Shown piece by piece: positions 21,881 to 31,928 of a stretch of DNA of 64,000 nucleotides. A program made the position numbers and the translations under genes. The notes under the pieces are model-generated. The model searched no databases and was not told the DNA's origin. It saw only the letters and a list, made by a program, of their open reading frames with translations. The stretch lies in contig OX463810.1 in the NCBI GenBank assembly GCA_949825045.1, positions 31,630,201 to 31,694,200 on the forward strand, read 5' to 3'. Position 1 is the stretch's first letter; each line of letters begins with the position of its first letter. This stretch comes from Argyresthia goedartella. Lineage: Eukaryota; Arthropoda; Insecta; Lepidoptera; Argyresthiidae.

Positions 21881-21949
21881 ACCGCCTTATTCATAACGTC
21901 TAATAAACCTATTTTAACTATAATGCCGTTTTTTTATGAATAAGGCGGT
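21881..21949. repeat. 69-bp inverted-repeat element
   Basis: ACCGCCTTATTCATAA and its exact reverse complement (21934-21949) enclose 37 bp. It is a minimal MITE-like foldback in the intron between exons 7 and 8. Confidence 0.7.
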
Positions 21950-22639
21950 TAATGTGTTATTTTATCGACTATCGATAATTTCGATAAATCGGAAATGTGT
22001 TGATTTTTTTACAGGGAATATTGCAAGAATCTTGAAAAATAATTAGGTCTTAATAGAAAACCTCGTCACTTTTCACCGATTTCGAGTTATGTATATTACT
22101 TGCTAGGTGGGTTTCAACGCGCACTTAGTACTTGTGAAATGTATTTAGAAATACCTAGAAAGCTTTTTGGTTTTTGTATTAAATTGTATTTTTCAAATTA
22201 CAGGGGGACAGTAAAAAATATTAGCAACCCAAGCTTTAGTTGGTCACTACTCGACTTGCTATGCTATGTGTCAAGCAAGAAGTATGCGATTGGTCACATT
22301 GGCACAGAGTTTCATCATCATTAGTGAACTCCCGATCTTGGGTATAACCAAGTTGGTCAACCCTGTTATAGGTCTGTTAAAGTTGCGAAACAATCAAACT
22401 TATAGGATAGAGCTATATATGTCACAATTTTTGCTTGATGACCTTTGAAAAGGAAAAACTTTCATTAATTTTGGCACGAAGCAAGGTCTTATAGCACAAG
22501 TAAAGATAACCATCCGTTACTGACGTCCGGTACTGACGGAAGATCAGCGCCTGAGGAGTCTACTTCTTAGGCACATGCTGAGTCAGAACCTTTTTGCAGA
22601 TGCCACACCACCCTCAGTTCTAATGCGATATAGGTACTT

Positions 22640-23110
22640 TAGTACCTATGTCCTACCTGTCTCAAGGTGTAATTACTTTAGGTAACTATAGTTTCTAGTT
22701 GTTTCTGAATGTTTATAAGTATGTATTTTTGTTTTCTGCGATGTTATTTTTGTTAAGTGGTACCAATGTTATTTTTTGTTAAGTATCTGCAATGTTTTGT
22801 GTGTGGGTGTGCGCTTATGCAAATAAATAAATAAATAAATAAATAAATAAAATAAATAAACCATCCGAAAACTGTAAATGTCTGTATGTCAGTCCGTCTG
22901 CCAAGACACTTTTTCTCGTGGAGGTATCAAGGTGAAATCAATATCGCAGACTGAAGTCTGTGGTCTCTTGAACTTGTGAAAAAATCAAACTTTTAGGTCA
23001 ACGCAATCAAAAGACACCATCACATCCTATAGGATACTTCTCGTTGAGCTACAATCGTGAAATTTGCCACGAAGCATGGTCACAAGTAAATAAGAAAAAA
23101 AACAATTGGC
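22640..23110. repeat. LINE-like tail, (AAAT)n and repeat sequence
   Basis: Sequence up to 22815 looks like a LINE 3' end and runs into an (AAAT)n microsatellite (22824-22860). From 22970, TTGTGAAAAAATCAAACTTT and the following bases are inverted at 23463-23510, part of a dispersed repeat family that also occurs around 23355-23875. Confidence 0.5.
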
Positions 23111-23196
23111 CGGTTTTTTTTTAATTAGAAAGATACATTACACTGCATAAGAAAGTAGGCTGAGTTTAAGAAGAACATGAATTTTGTGTTGTGTAC

Positions 23197-23274
23197 CTTA
23201 TTCCGTCGCACGTCGTGAACGTTATCTAAGAACTTGCTGCACGTCACCGCCGGCTTTCTCGCGTTCCCGTATAC
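23197..23274 (-). CDS. SMC6: SMC6 exon 7 (hinge)
   Basis: 78 nt, phase 0 to 0, 26 codons: VYGNARKPAVTCSKFLDNVH then DVRRNK. It corresponds to the hinge strand where other SMC6 proteins read T-x-F-x-x-x-V-H/Y-D-V. The acceptor is CTCCAG and the donor GTACAC. Confidence 0.87.
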
Positions 23275-23354
23275 CTGGAGGAAGAAAGGAGATTACATAT
23301 TGGTACAGTGGAAATGTATATAAACTCCTGACGTCAAGCCAGAGAAAAGAGCAA

Positions 23355-23875
23355 AAACGGCCAAGTGCGAGTTGGACTCGCGCACCGAGGATTCCTCCTC
23401 GCTTTTTTGTCAAGGAACTTTGTGTGTTGGAACAGCAAAATTGTGACACATAAATATAAGTCATCTTTTGATTGTGTTGACCTAAAAGTTTGATTTTTTC
23501 ACAAATTCAAGACTTAGTAATCAATATTAATTTCAACTCCGACAACCTCTGTGGCGCAGAGGTTGTGGCTCTGCCTGCCATGCGAGAGGTCCCGGGTTCG
23601 ATCCCCGGCTGGGGGTAAAGAAAAAAAGAAAAAAAAGCCAGGTCTTGGATGTTTATGTGTGTGACGTCGCTGTTTCTGGTTCCCACGACACATGTTATCC
23701 TAGTGTGGGGCCAGACGCAATGTATGTGTTTGTATGTAAATGTTTATGTTTAGCTTGATATCTTAATGCATTCCTGAGAATAAGGGTCTTGACAGACAGA
23801 CAGACGGACAACGAAGTGATCCTATAAGGGTTCCTTTTTTTCCTTTTAGGGCACGGAACCCTAAAAACCAATACC
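23355..23875. repeat. Dispersed repeat with a SINE nested inside
   Basis: The left border AAACGGCCAAGTGCGAGTTG and the right side GACAGACAGACAGACGGACA to GGGCACGGAACCCTAAAAA match the ends of the copy at 44275-44695. The SINE at 23540-23765 interrupts it. Confidence 0.65.
23540..23765 (+). mobile_element. tRNA-derived SINE (second family)
   Basis: The head has an A box (GTGGCGCAGAGGTTGTGG) and B box (GGTTCGATCCCC), then an A-rich run and the body CCAGGTCTTGGATGTTTATG to GGTTCCCACGACACATG. A partial copy lies at 43415-43560 and a minus-strand fragment near 45485-45540. Confidence 0.85.
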
Positions 23876-23998
23876 GAATAGTTTCAGAGGCACAGTAATG
23901 TTAACACTACACAATAATTAAATATTCCTTTTTGCGTGACAGGGGCCAGCCACCCAGCCTCTGTCTAGAGACTGAGTGGTGGTGGTGGTGCAACTGAC

Positions 23999-24126
23999 CT
24001 GTCCCATGATCTCGAAGAGTTTCCTGGAGTCCTCTGCGCTGTTGACGCAGAAGGAGCGTAGCGAGCCGGCCAGGATGTGCTCGAGCGCGCCGCCCCACTT
24101 CTTCTCCTTCACCTTCAGGTAGGCGC
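23999..24126 (-). CDS. SMC6: SMC6 exon 6 (hinge start)
   Basis: 128 nt; two bases complete a Gly codon from exon 5, then AYLKVKEKKWGGALEHILAG, SLRSFCVNSAEDSRKLFEIM and GQ. This is the classic SMC hinge opening (G-A-Y/F-x-K-x-K-x-x-W-x-x-A-x-E). The acceptor is TTGGTCGCAG and the donor GTCAGT. Confidence 0.93.
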
Positions 24127-25140
24127 CTGCGACCAAATGTTCACATCCTCATATCTCGAGTATCGTGGGGAATATGGCCCCCTTTGCTTCGTCTGGTTCA
24201 TAGCTACTGAATATTAGCTATCCACAAAGAACCTGAGCGAGAAATGAAAGACATTCATCTTTCGTCGGTCGGTCGGTCGTGGTTGCAATGGCAACTGTTT
24301 TGCTGTGGAGTTACAGTTGTGGATGTGCTCACGACGTGTCCCCCGGAGAGCACAAACAAGCTACAAACTCTAAAATGTTCATTCCAGGATTTCAGGAGGC
24401 CAAATTGTTACCTAAAGTAGAAACAATAATGCGCGAGACAGGCTTGAAAAGTAAGTTTGCCAGAGGCAATTATAAGGAGAGCGACATCTTCGGGAGTAAA
24501 GTAAAAGGCTTGAGATGCGCGCAAATACTAGACTAATTTATTATAGGAAATACTAAGCTTATATACAACTTACTACAAAACTACGTGATGAATATAAATA
24601 TACCTTATCTGTGACGGTCGTCAACTTATCTTAACATTACGTGGAAATATGACTAACATAGTCGACCGGCACAGTAAGTGAGTTTCAATATATAAACTTG
24701 AACAGTTTTATTTCGTTTAAAGATTGTAAAGTCCGTTGCCGTGACGCCCGGTCGGTGGAGATCGTACGATATAAGCTGTACTAGGGCAGGAAGTAGGTGC
24801 TTCGGGTAAGCGAAAAAAAAAACAAGTTGGTATTTTTGCAGGTTTTTTTGTATTTATAAGAAAACAAACGGTCATATATAAGTACAACGACAGACAAAAC
24901 AAGCTTACAAAGTAGACCTTGAGTTTCATATAAAAGTAACGCTTTGCGAGAGCCGAGGAGCGCCAAGTATCGGGGTTGACAAACTATAAGATCAACTTTG
25001 CCGACAGAGTGGCAACCGACGGGAGACGTAATAAAAGGCTTGTCACTGCATGCTCAGTTAAAGTCTTGTCTATTGATTGGAATACAATCCTAACTTATAT
25101 ACTAGGTTGGTACATGTTATTAATGATATGAATGTATAGA
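24127..25140. other. Start of the 18.7-kb SMC6 intron, no gene seen
   Basis: AT-rich intron sequence with a short open frame (24279-24536) of no recognised family and no flanking splice signals in the SMC6 strand. Nothing further supported. Confidence 0.4.
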
Positions 25141-25147
25141 TAATGGT

Positions 25148-25428
25148 GTGTTTCCTGACTTGATGAAACTAAGTAAAGTTATACCTTTATTCAAAGCTGG
25201 TAGTACATCAGACCCCACCAATTTTAGACCCATATCGATACTACCAACGCTTAGCAAAATATTTGAAAAACTCATACTTAATCAATTGCAAAGTCATTTT
25301 TATCTCAATAATTTAATTCATATTGCTCAGTTTGGTTTCACAAAGGGTCGTTCAACAGCCGATGCTGGTGTTGAACTAATCGACAATATTTTTGATGCCT
25401 GGGAAGACGCAATGGATGCAATAGGTGT
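25148..25428 (+). pseudogene. LINE C RT, left part before the BEL insertion
   Basis: FPDLMKLSKVIPLFKAGSTS, NFRPISILPTLSKIFEKLIL and FGFTKGRSTADAGVELI: RT fingers of a CR1/Jockey-like LINE, same family as LINE A. It is 5'-truncated near 25140. The frame reads into AIG at 25426 and, skipping the BEL element and one copy of GGTGT, continues as VFCDLSKAFDCVHHDTL at 30452. Confidence 0.88.
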
Positions 25429-25959
25429 TGTTCAGGCCTCTCGGCACCCGATGACCTCGCAGGGGCCCATAGCTACGAGGTAGCGTAGCGACCAGATGCC
25501 AAGAAGCAAGAACGTCGGCGATTCACCGAGCTTAAGTAAATAGATTCTATCTGACCTGGTCTGTGCTTCGTTCCCGTCAAACTCCTGTCTCTCTGCAAGG
25601 CCTGGGTGCACCCTAGGCTCTTCTTGGTAGACAGGTTCTTCAGCCAACCAGGTATGGCTGGCAGGCCAGCTTCGACTCCAACACAGGTTATGTTACGTGG
25701 GAAAAACCAATCGGCCACGTAAATGCGAACTTTATCTGGTTCGGAGAACCACAATACACTCAGCTATAAGACAATCCTGAGGGGAGCCCGAATACAATTC
25801 CAGATGGCTTACGATTTAATTCAATGCCCTATACCAATACGCGTTCCATCGCGAGGGCTTGTCGTCTGTCAGTTGTCAAAAACTGCTCTGTGGCAGCTCC
25901 GTCAAATTCAAAATGGCCGTTCCGGAACCATAGATCGAGTATCGATTCTGAATCGAACA
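25429..25959 (-). repeat. BEL element 3' LTR
   Basis: 531 bp, plus-strand limits TGTTCAGGCC and CTGAATCGAACA. It pairs with the LTR at 29950-30451; differences are a few substitutions plus one block around 25670-25725 where this copy is about 29 bp longer. Flanked by GGTGT (25424-25428). Confidence 0.92.
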
Positions 25960-25991
25960 ATCACCCGCCCGGACAGGCACCCACCTGTCCC

Positions 25992-27386
25992 TTAATCTAC
26001 GGGCAGCCGAGACAACGTTGCTACCGCTCGTTTTAGTACCGAGCCTCCTACTAGAACCTCTGCAGACCGGGGGGTCCCGTCCTTGCCAGGGAACAAGTTA
26101 ACAATGCGCCCCCTGCGCCAACGTAGTGGCGGTAGGTTAGCATCCTTAACCAGCACGAGGTCACCAACACTAGGGGGGCTGGTTTTGTCAGTCCACTTAA
26201 GGCGCTGTTGTAAGATATGCAGATACTCGAGCGACCAACGCTTCCAGAAATTCTGAGTAAACTGCTGCAACATCTGATACCTTGACAACCGATACAATTT
26301 CACTCCCTCGAAGGGGTGCTCGGGCAACGCGTTAAGTGGCTGTCCTATCAAGAAATGGCCTGGGGTCAGAGCCTCCAGGTCATTTGGATCCGAGCTGAGC
26401 GGACACAACGGTCGCGAATTGAGATCGGCCTCGATCTTACAAAACAATGTCGCGAGCTCCTCAAAAGTCAGCGCGGTCTGACCTACTATACGCCCTAAGT
26501 GCGTCTTCGCTGGCTTAACTACGGCCTCAAAAATCCCACCCCAGTGGGGGCAACTCGGTGGGCTGAAGGTCCACTGTATACCCCGACGGGAGAGGGCCGT
26601 TCCAATATCCACTTTATTTACATTCAAAAAGTTGACTATCTCTCGTAAGCATCGTTCCGCACCGATGTAGTTAGTGCCGTTATCAGAGCGGATCAAAGTT
26701 GGAAGTCCCCTTCGAGAAACAAACCTATCCAAACAAGCAATGAAAGCCTCTGTCGAGAGATCAGCAACGAGCTCGAGTTCAGGAGCCCGACATCCCCTGG
26801 ATGCACAATCAGACGGGTTCAATTCTCCTGGTACATGTCTCCAGGTCAGTGGGACCTCAGACGACACAATCTGGGAGACACGGTTCGCAACAAAACCCTC
26901 TAAGTTATGGACCGATGCCTTCAGCCAGCACAAAACAATCTGGCTGTCCGTCCACGCGTACACCGTATCCTCCAAAACCACTGACCCACGCAACACCGTT
27001 AGAGTGTGACTCAAAGGTTTGGTCAAAAGAGCAGCCCCGGACAGTTCCAGTTTTGGAATCGTCATCCTTGTCCGAATAGGCGCTACCTTGCTTTTTGCCA
27101 AAGCCAATCGCACGTCGACCTCCCCGGTGGAGGTGACGGTTCTCAAATAAACCGCTGCCGCAAACCCTCGTTCAAAGGCATCACAAAACCCGTGAAGGGT
27201 TGCCCTGTAATCCCCAGCAGGGACCAATTTCCTCGGCAGCGATACATTATTTATATTGAGGCCCAACCATTTCGCTAAATCGTTCGATACAATGCAGCCC
27301 TGAGCTCCAGAATCTAATAGGGCGCGAACGTATGTTGGGTTGCCCGCCAAATCCCAAACAAGCACAGAGGCGATCGGTAACACCAC
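25992..27386 (-). CDS. BEL pol lacking RT: protease, RNase H part, integrase part
   Basis: 464 open codons. Residues 18-45 carry a retropepsin site (ALLDSGAQGCIVS). From about residue 58 (GDYRATLHGFCDAFERGFAA) the frame is already in RNase H-like sequence, with an AWTDSQIVLCWLK motif, so the palm with YxDD is gone. Near residue 205 (SRGCRAPELELVADLSTEAF) it jumps into the integrase core after its first catalytic region; RSDNGTNYIG and a later NSRPL region with Glu remain. The C-terminal integrase domain (WKRWSLEYLHILQQR, VGDLVLVKD) is intact. Deletions kept the reading frame. The product could not reverse-transcribe; whether it has any role is unknown. Confidence 0.88.
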   Translation of the reverse strand: MVLPIASVLVWDLAGNPTYVRALLDSGAQGCIVSNDLAKWLGLNINNVSLPRKLVPAGDYRATLHGFCDAFERGFAAAVYLRTVTSTGEVDVRLALAKSKVAPIRTRMTIPKLELSGAALLTKPLSHTLTVLRGSVVLEDTVYAWTDSQIVLCWLKASVHNLEGFVANRVSQIVSSEVPLTWRHVPGELNPSDCASRGCRAPELELVADLSTEAFIACLDRFVSRRGLPTLIRSDNGTNYIGAERCLREIVNFLNVNKVDIGTALSRRGIQWTFSPPSCPHWGGIFEAVVKPAKTHLGRIVGQTALTFEELATLFCKIEADLNSRPLCPLSSDPNDLEALTPGHFLIGQPLNALPEHPFEGVKLYRLSRYQMLQQFTQNFWKRWSLEYLHILQQRLKWTDKTSPPSVGDLVLVKDANLPPLRWRRGRIVNLFPGKDGTPRSAEVLVGGSVLKRAVATLSRLPVD

Positions 27387-27428
27387 CGTCTCCGGTTGGG
27401 GGGCAACAAATTGTTGGGCCGCAAATTC

Positions 27429-28181
27429 CTAGCGAGGGCCCCCGGGGCCCCACTCTGCCTGTAACCGATCAGGTAGGCAGCTATACGCCAGCGGGTCCCA
27501 CTGTACAAATGGCCCACGCGCCGGTTCCATTGCCACCCTACGACGCCCCCCGAAGGGTTGTGGGCGTGAATTCAACCGTGGCCGCTCCATGAGCGGGGGG
27601 GACATCACATGCGACCGACGAGGACGAGGCGACGAGCGGGGCGACAACTGAGGCGGCGTCCGAGCCGCATCCGCATAGCTCGAAGGTGTCCCATGCCACC
27701 CGCCCGTTACGGCCTGCTCAACACACCCAATGTGCCGCTGAGTCGGATGCTGAGTCGCAACCGAAAACTCAGGGCCCCCCATGTGATGACCCTGAGTGCG
27801 GCCCTGCACCCCTGGGTGGCCGCGTGCTTGTGGCCCCATTGCCCGCTGAGTCGGATGCTGAGTCGCAACCGAAAACTCAGGGCCCCCCATGTGATGACCC
27901 TGAGTGCGGCCCTGCACCCTAGTACTACCCTGTGCACGTGGGAACGCTGGCCCCTGAGTTGCGCTCCAAGTCGCAAACAAATTCTCAGGGCCCCATTCCG
28001 TATCACCCTGGGTACGGCCCTGTGGACGTGGGGACGTTGGCTCCTGAGTTGCGCTCCGAGTCGCAAACGAATTCTCAGGGCCCCATGCCGTGTCACCCTG
28101 GGTACGGCCCTGTGGTGGCTGTTGGCCGGACCGGTTCATGCACAACAAATTGTGGTGGGCCCCACCACAATATCCGCACAA
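27429..28181 (-). pseudogene. BEL gag C-terminal region, repeat-rich, out of frame with Gag
   Basis: Continues the zinc-knuckle end of Gag after a frameshift near 28140-28180. It contains four related blocks of the type QGRTQGDTEWGPENLFAT or QGRTQGHHMGGPEFSVAT, visible in DNA as a roughly 100-bp tandem repeat at about 27740-28120. It is followed by a Pro/Arg-rich tail. The same repeat type is present in the relic at 4690-4920. Confidence 0.75.
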
Positions 28182-29350
28182 TTTGTGCGCGTGCAGTCCC
28201 TAGCCATGTGTGGCCCGAGGCACAGGAAACACCAGCTCCGCTGCTTGGCCATCCGGCGCCGTCCCTCAACCCTAAGTTCCCCGAACTTATTGCAATCGGC
28301 CACAGCATGGCCAATCTGCCTACAACATGGGCAGGTCTCACCTGCACCCCTGGGTGGGGTCAATGCACTCACAGTCCCATACGACTGCCGGTTGGTGCGG
28401 TCCTTCCTCGTCGGAGGGCCCCTACTCACAGCGCTCCCGGCAGCTCTCTGTGGCTCCGAAGGATGGGTGGCCGTCAACCCCAAATTCTCTGCCCGTCGAG
28501 CCTCCTCTTCCAAAAATCCGACCAAGTCGGAGAAGGCGGGCAGGTCCTCGGCCGACCTCCCGTGAGACTGTTCGAAACGAGTCTGCACGTCAGCGGGTAG
28601 TCGGGAAAGTACAATGTACAGCAATAGGTACGACCATTCACCAACCGGAAGTCCAAGATTCTCTAGGGCCTTGGTGACGGACAACAACGGGCTCAAAACC
28701 TCCGTCTGTATAGCCCCGACCTTGTTCACAACCGGGATACTAAATAAACGGTTCAGTTGGGCATCGGCCAACCTCCGTTTGTTGTGGTAACGTCTGACCA
28801 GCAATTGCCTGGCCGTTTCATAGTTACCCTCCGTAACTGTCAAATGAGCGACCAGCTCCCTGGGCTCACCCCTCAATGCTGCCACCAGCTGAGCCATTTT
28901 GACAGACTTGGTAATGTCCGATCGCATGTGCACCAAACTGTCGAACAGATTGATGAAGCTCATCCATTCACCGGACACTCCGTCAAAAGTAGGCATAGTT
29001 ATAACGGGTAACCTGGTCCCCGATCCCTGATGCGGCAGAGGCGCCCCAATGTCACCACCATGGCTCGACTCGCGCTGCCTACGTATGTCCGCAGCCCTCT
29101 GCGTGATAGCAGCCGCCATCTCCATACACTGGTCGACATCCCCTAGCAACCGTGACAGCCTGTCAGGTGCGCAACCATCAACTGCTTCCGCCTGCGCGGA
29201 CAATTCGAGCACCCTGTTGTAGCGTTCCTTAACGTCCATAGACCGCTCCAACACCACATCATGCCTATCTAAACGGTCTATCAGACCGTGTGCGGAGGAA
29301 AACCATCTGAGCTCCTTAGAAACACCCTTCTGTATTTCAGACAACGACAT
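28136..29350 (-). CDS. BEL Gag (truncated by a frameshift)
   Basis: 404 codons from MSLSEIQKGVSKELRWFSSA. It shows the BEL Gag core (TMPTFDGVSGEWMSFINLFD; LVHMRSDITKSVKMAQL; LVAHLTVTEGNYETARQLLV), then two zinc-binding blocks (CPCCRQIGHAVADCNKF; WCFLCLGPHMARDC). It packages element RNA into particles in related elements. The frame ends 15 codons after the second knuckle; the remainder continues in the next frame (27429-28181). The start is the first Met after the leader. Confidence 0.85.
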   Translation of the reverse strand: MSLSEIQKGVSKELRWFSSAHGLIDRLDRHDVVLERSMDVKERYNRVLELSAQAEAVDGCAPDRLSRLLGDVDQCMEMAAAITQRAADIRRQRESSHGGDIGAPLPHQGSGTRLPVITMPTFDGVSGEWMSFINLFDSLVHMRSDITKSVKMAQLVAALRGEPRELVAHLTVTEGNYETARQLLVRRYHNKRRLADAQLNRLFSIPVVNKVGAIQTEVLSPLLSVTKALENLGLPVGEWSYLLLYIVLSRLPADVQTRFEQSHGRSAEDLPAFSDLVGFLEEEARRAENLGLTATHPSEPQRAAGSAVSRGPPTRKDRTNRQSYGTVSALTPPRGAGETCPCCRQIGHAVADCNKFGELRVEGRRRMAKQRSWCFLCLGPHMARDCTRTNCADIVVGPTTICCA

Positions 29351-29949
29351 GATCGGAACGATACTTACTCACAATTTGCAGTAACTCAATTATATTGGAC
29401 CCTCCAGTCTACAACACAAACGAGGGAACCCTAATCTATAACTTAAACAATGCTGATTTCCCCAAACAATAGAAACCGAGTTTTATATCTACACAAATTC
29501 TGTAAACAACAATTTAGTTTCCCTATATCATATAACACACACAGATAGTCAATATTAGTTCAAGTTATAAATTGCTATAAACTGAAAACAATGTCCAAAC
29601 ATTCATTAGCATTACTAGACCACTAATAGATTGACTATGCAAACTTCAAACTGCAAACATGATATGACTTCAATGCAAATTTCAATTCACCTACAATGTA
29701 CCTGTAATGTAATTACTATTCTGAGTCACATCTCAGTACAACTGGTCATTTAGGGAAAACTGTTATATCTGTCTGTCTACTACCAGCAGTAGACTTATAA
29801 CTTATAATACTACCAATCTATGTGGATACAGGAACAAAACCAAGTTAGCTAATAACCGCCTATACCTACAGATTGATAGTCCCAAATCGTGGGTTCCTGG
29901 AGCCCTTGACGGCTGCAAATCTCAGGAAACCACGCTCTTGCTACCAAAG

Positions 29950-30451
29950 TGTTCAGGCCTCTCGGCACCCGATGACCTCGCAGGGGCCCATAGCTACGAG
30001 GTAGCGTAGCGATCAGATGCCAAGAAGCAAGAACGTCGGCGTTTCACCGAGCTAAGTAAATAGATTCTATCTGACCTGGTCTGTGCTTCGTTCCCGTCAA
30101 ACTCCTGTCTCTCTGCAAGGCCTGGGTGCACCCTAGGCTCTTCTTGGTAGACAGGTTCTTCAGCCAACCAGGTATGGCTGGCAGGCCAGCTTCGACACGC
30201 ACAGTTTTACGTAAATACGAACAGTATCTGGTTCGGAGAACCACAATACACTCAGCTATAAGACAATCCTGAGGGGAGCCCGAATACAACTCCAGATGGC
30301 TTACGATTTAATTCAATGCCCTATACCAATACGCGTTCCATCGCGAGGGCTTGTCGTCTGTCAGTTGTCAAAAACTGCTCTGTGGCAGCTCCGTCAAATT
30401 CAAAATGGCCGTTCCGGAACCATAGATCGAGTATCGATTCTGAATCGAACA
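29950..30451 (-). repeat. BEL element 5' LTR
   Basis: 502 bp with the same ends as the LTR at 25429-25959 (TG...CA), lacking its ~29-bp block. Followed by GGTGT (30452-30456), the second copy of the target duplication. Confidence 0.92.
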
Positions 30452-31800
30452 GGTGTCTTCTGCGATCTATCCAAGGCTTTTGATTGCGTCCATCACGACA
30501 CTCTTGTCAGGAAGTTACGCCATTATGGTGTAAAAGATCAGGCACTTGGCCTTCTGGAGTCATATCTAACAGATAGGGTTCAGATGGTCGATGTTAATGG
30601 GAAAAGATCACCTGGGTCTTCAATAAGTATGGGCGTACCGCAAGGTTCAATTCTCGGTCCTTTCTTGTTTTTAGTATATATTAATGATTTACCTTACCTT
30701 GTTAAAGCAAAACATGGGTTAGTATTGTTTGCCGATGATACTTCTTTGATATTTAAAGTTAAAAGACAGCAATCAAATTATGACGAGGTAAATAATGCTA
30801 TCTCTAGTATAGTGAACTGGTTTACTGTTAACAATTTATTACTTAATGAAAAGAAAACTAAATGTATTAAATTCGTGTTACCCAATGTGAACCCGGTAAC
30901 TACAGACATATTTATAAAAGGACAGAGATTGGACCTTGTGCAATCGACTGTCTTTTTGGGCATTACTTTAGACGCCAAACTACAATGGGATCCTCATATA
31001 AATAAATTGTCGAACAGACTGAGTTCGGCAGCGTTCGCAGTTAAAAAAATTAGAGCTCTTACCGACGTAGACACCGCTAGACTAGTCTACTTTAGTTACT
31101 TTCATAGTCTAATGACCTATGGTATTTTATTGTGGGGTCACGCTGCGAATGCTAATAGTATATTTATTCTGCAGAAACGGGCTGTTCGTGCAATTTATAG
31201 ATTAGGGCCTAGAGTGTCACTGAGGGAAAAGTTTAAAGAAATCAATATTCTGACATTTGTGTCTCAATATATCTATGACAATCTTGTGTATGTAAAAAGA
31301 AATATAACTAATTTTCAGAAGTACAGTGATATACACAATTTTAATACTAGAAATAAAGACAAGTTGGTTGCTTATGTAAGCCGACTACATAAAATTAGTA
31401 ATTCTTTTAAAGGCAATTGTATACGCTATTACAATAAGGTCCCTACTGATATTAAAAACTTACCTTTAGACAAGTTTAAAATAATAATAAAACAGAAATT
31501 GTATAAAAAAGGTTACTACAGGATATCTGATTACTTAGAGGACAGATGTCCATGGGAATAGATTGTTTGAGTAACAGGCTGTTTCGATATATAATTAGCA
31601 TTCATTTTGTAATTTGACAATATTTTATTTAAAAAAGGAAACGCAAAAGATGCGACGACTGTGGAGTTTCTTCGGTGAGCTCTTCTCCACAGATTCCGCC
31701 ATTGGGTTAGTGAACACACCCAAAAAAATGTAATGACGGATCTAAGTGATGTAACAACATCCTATGGAAATAAATGATTTTTGATTTTGATTTTTTGATT
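30452..31800 (+). pseudogene. LINE C RT, right part after the BEL insertion
   Basis: Open from the LTR junction to 31561: FCDLSKAFDCVHHDTLVRKL, SISMGVPQGSILGPFLFLVY, LFADDTSLIF (FADD in the catalytic site), TVNNLLLNEKKTKCIKF, then the thumb and C-terminal region up to SDYLEDRCPWE and a stop. The 3' UTR ends in TGATTTTTGATTTTGATTT repeats at about 31780-31800. With the part at 25148-25428 it forms one 5'-truncated LINE whose visible frame is open. It is the best reference copy for LINE A. Confidence 0.88.
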
Positions 31801-31928
31801 TTATGACGTGCATAAGACATAGTACGTGATGAGATATTTCCGCATATCTGTAATCTGTGGCGGGCGTACGGGCCGGCACATCAACAATTAAAATAAAAAC
31901 ATTATTCTAAAATTGAACGGAAATTTGA

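Larger units (their letters stand above)
25429..30451 (-). mobile_element. BEL/Pao retrotransposon, internally deleted, in LINE C
   Basis: 5023 bp with two LTRs and a 5-bp target duplication GGTGT (25424-25428 and 30452-30456). Transcription orientation is minus. Gag and a fused protease-RNase H-integrase frame are present, but the reverse transcriptase is missing. The intact target duplication shows that the copy integrated as one unit, so it may have been mobilised in trans. A primer-site-like TGGTAGCAAGAGC lies just inside the 5' LTR. Confidence 0.9.

Noticed and set aside
24279..24536. 85-codon ORF as a gene
   Set aside because: No conserved motif, no splice context, ordinary length for chance in this sequence.
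27609..28600. Long plus-strand ORFs of 318 and 222 codons
   Set aside because: They lie opposite the repeat-rich BEL gag tail and inherit its periodicity; no domain recognised.
30296..30451. Start of a 421-codon LINE ORF at 30296
   Set aside because: These codons lie in the BEL LTR; LINE coding sequence begins only after the LTR and target duplication.
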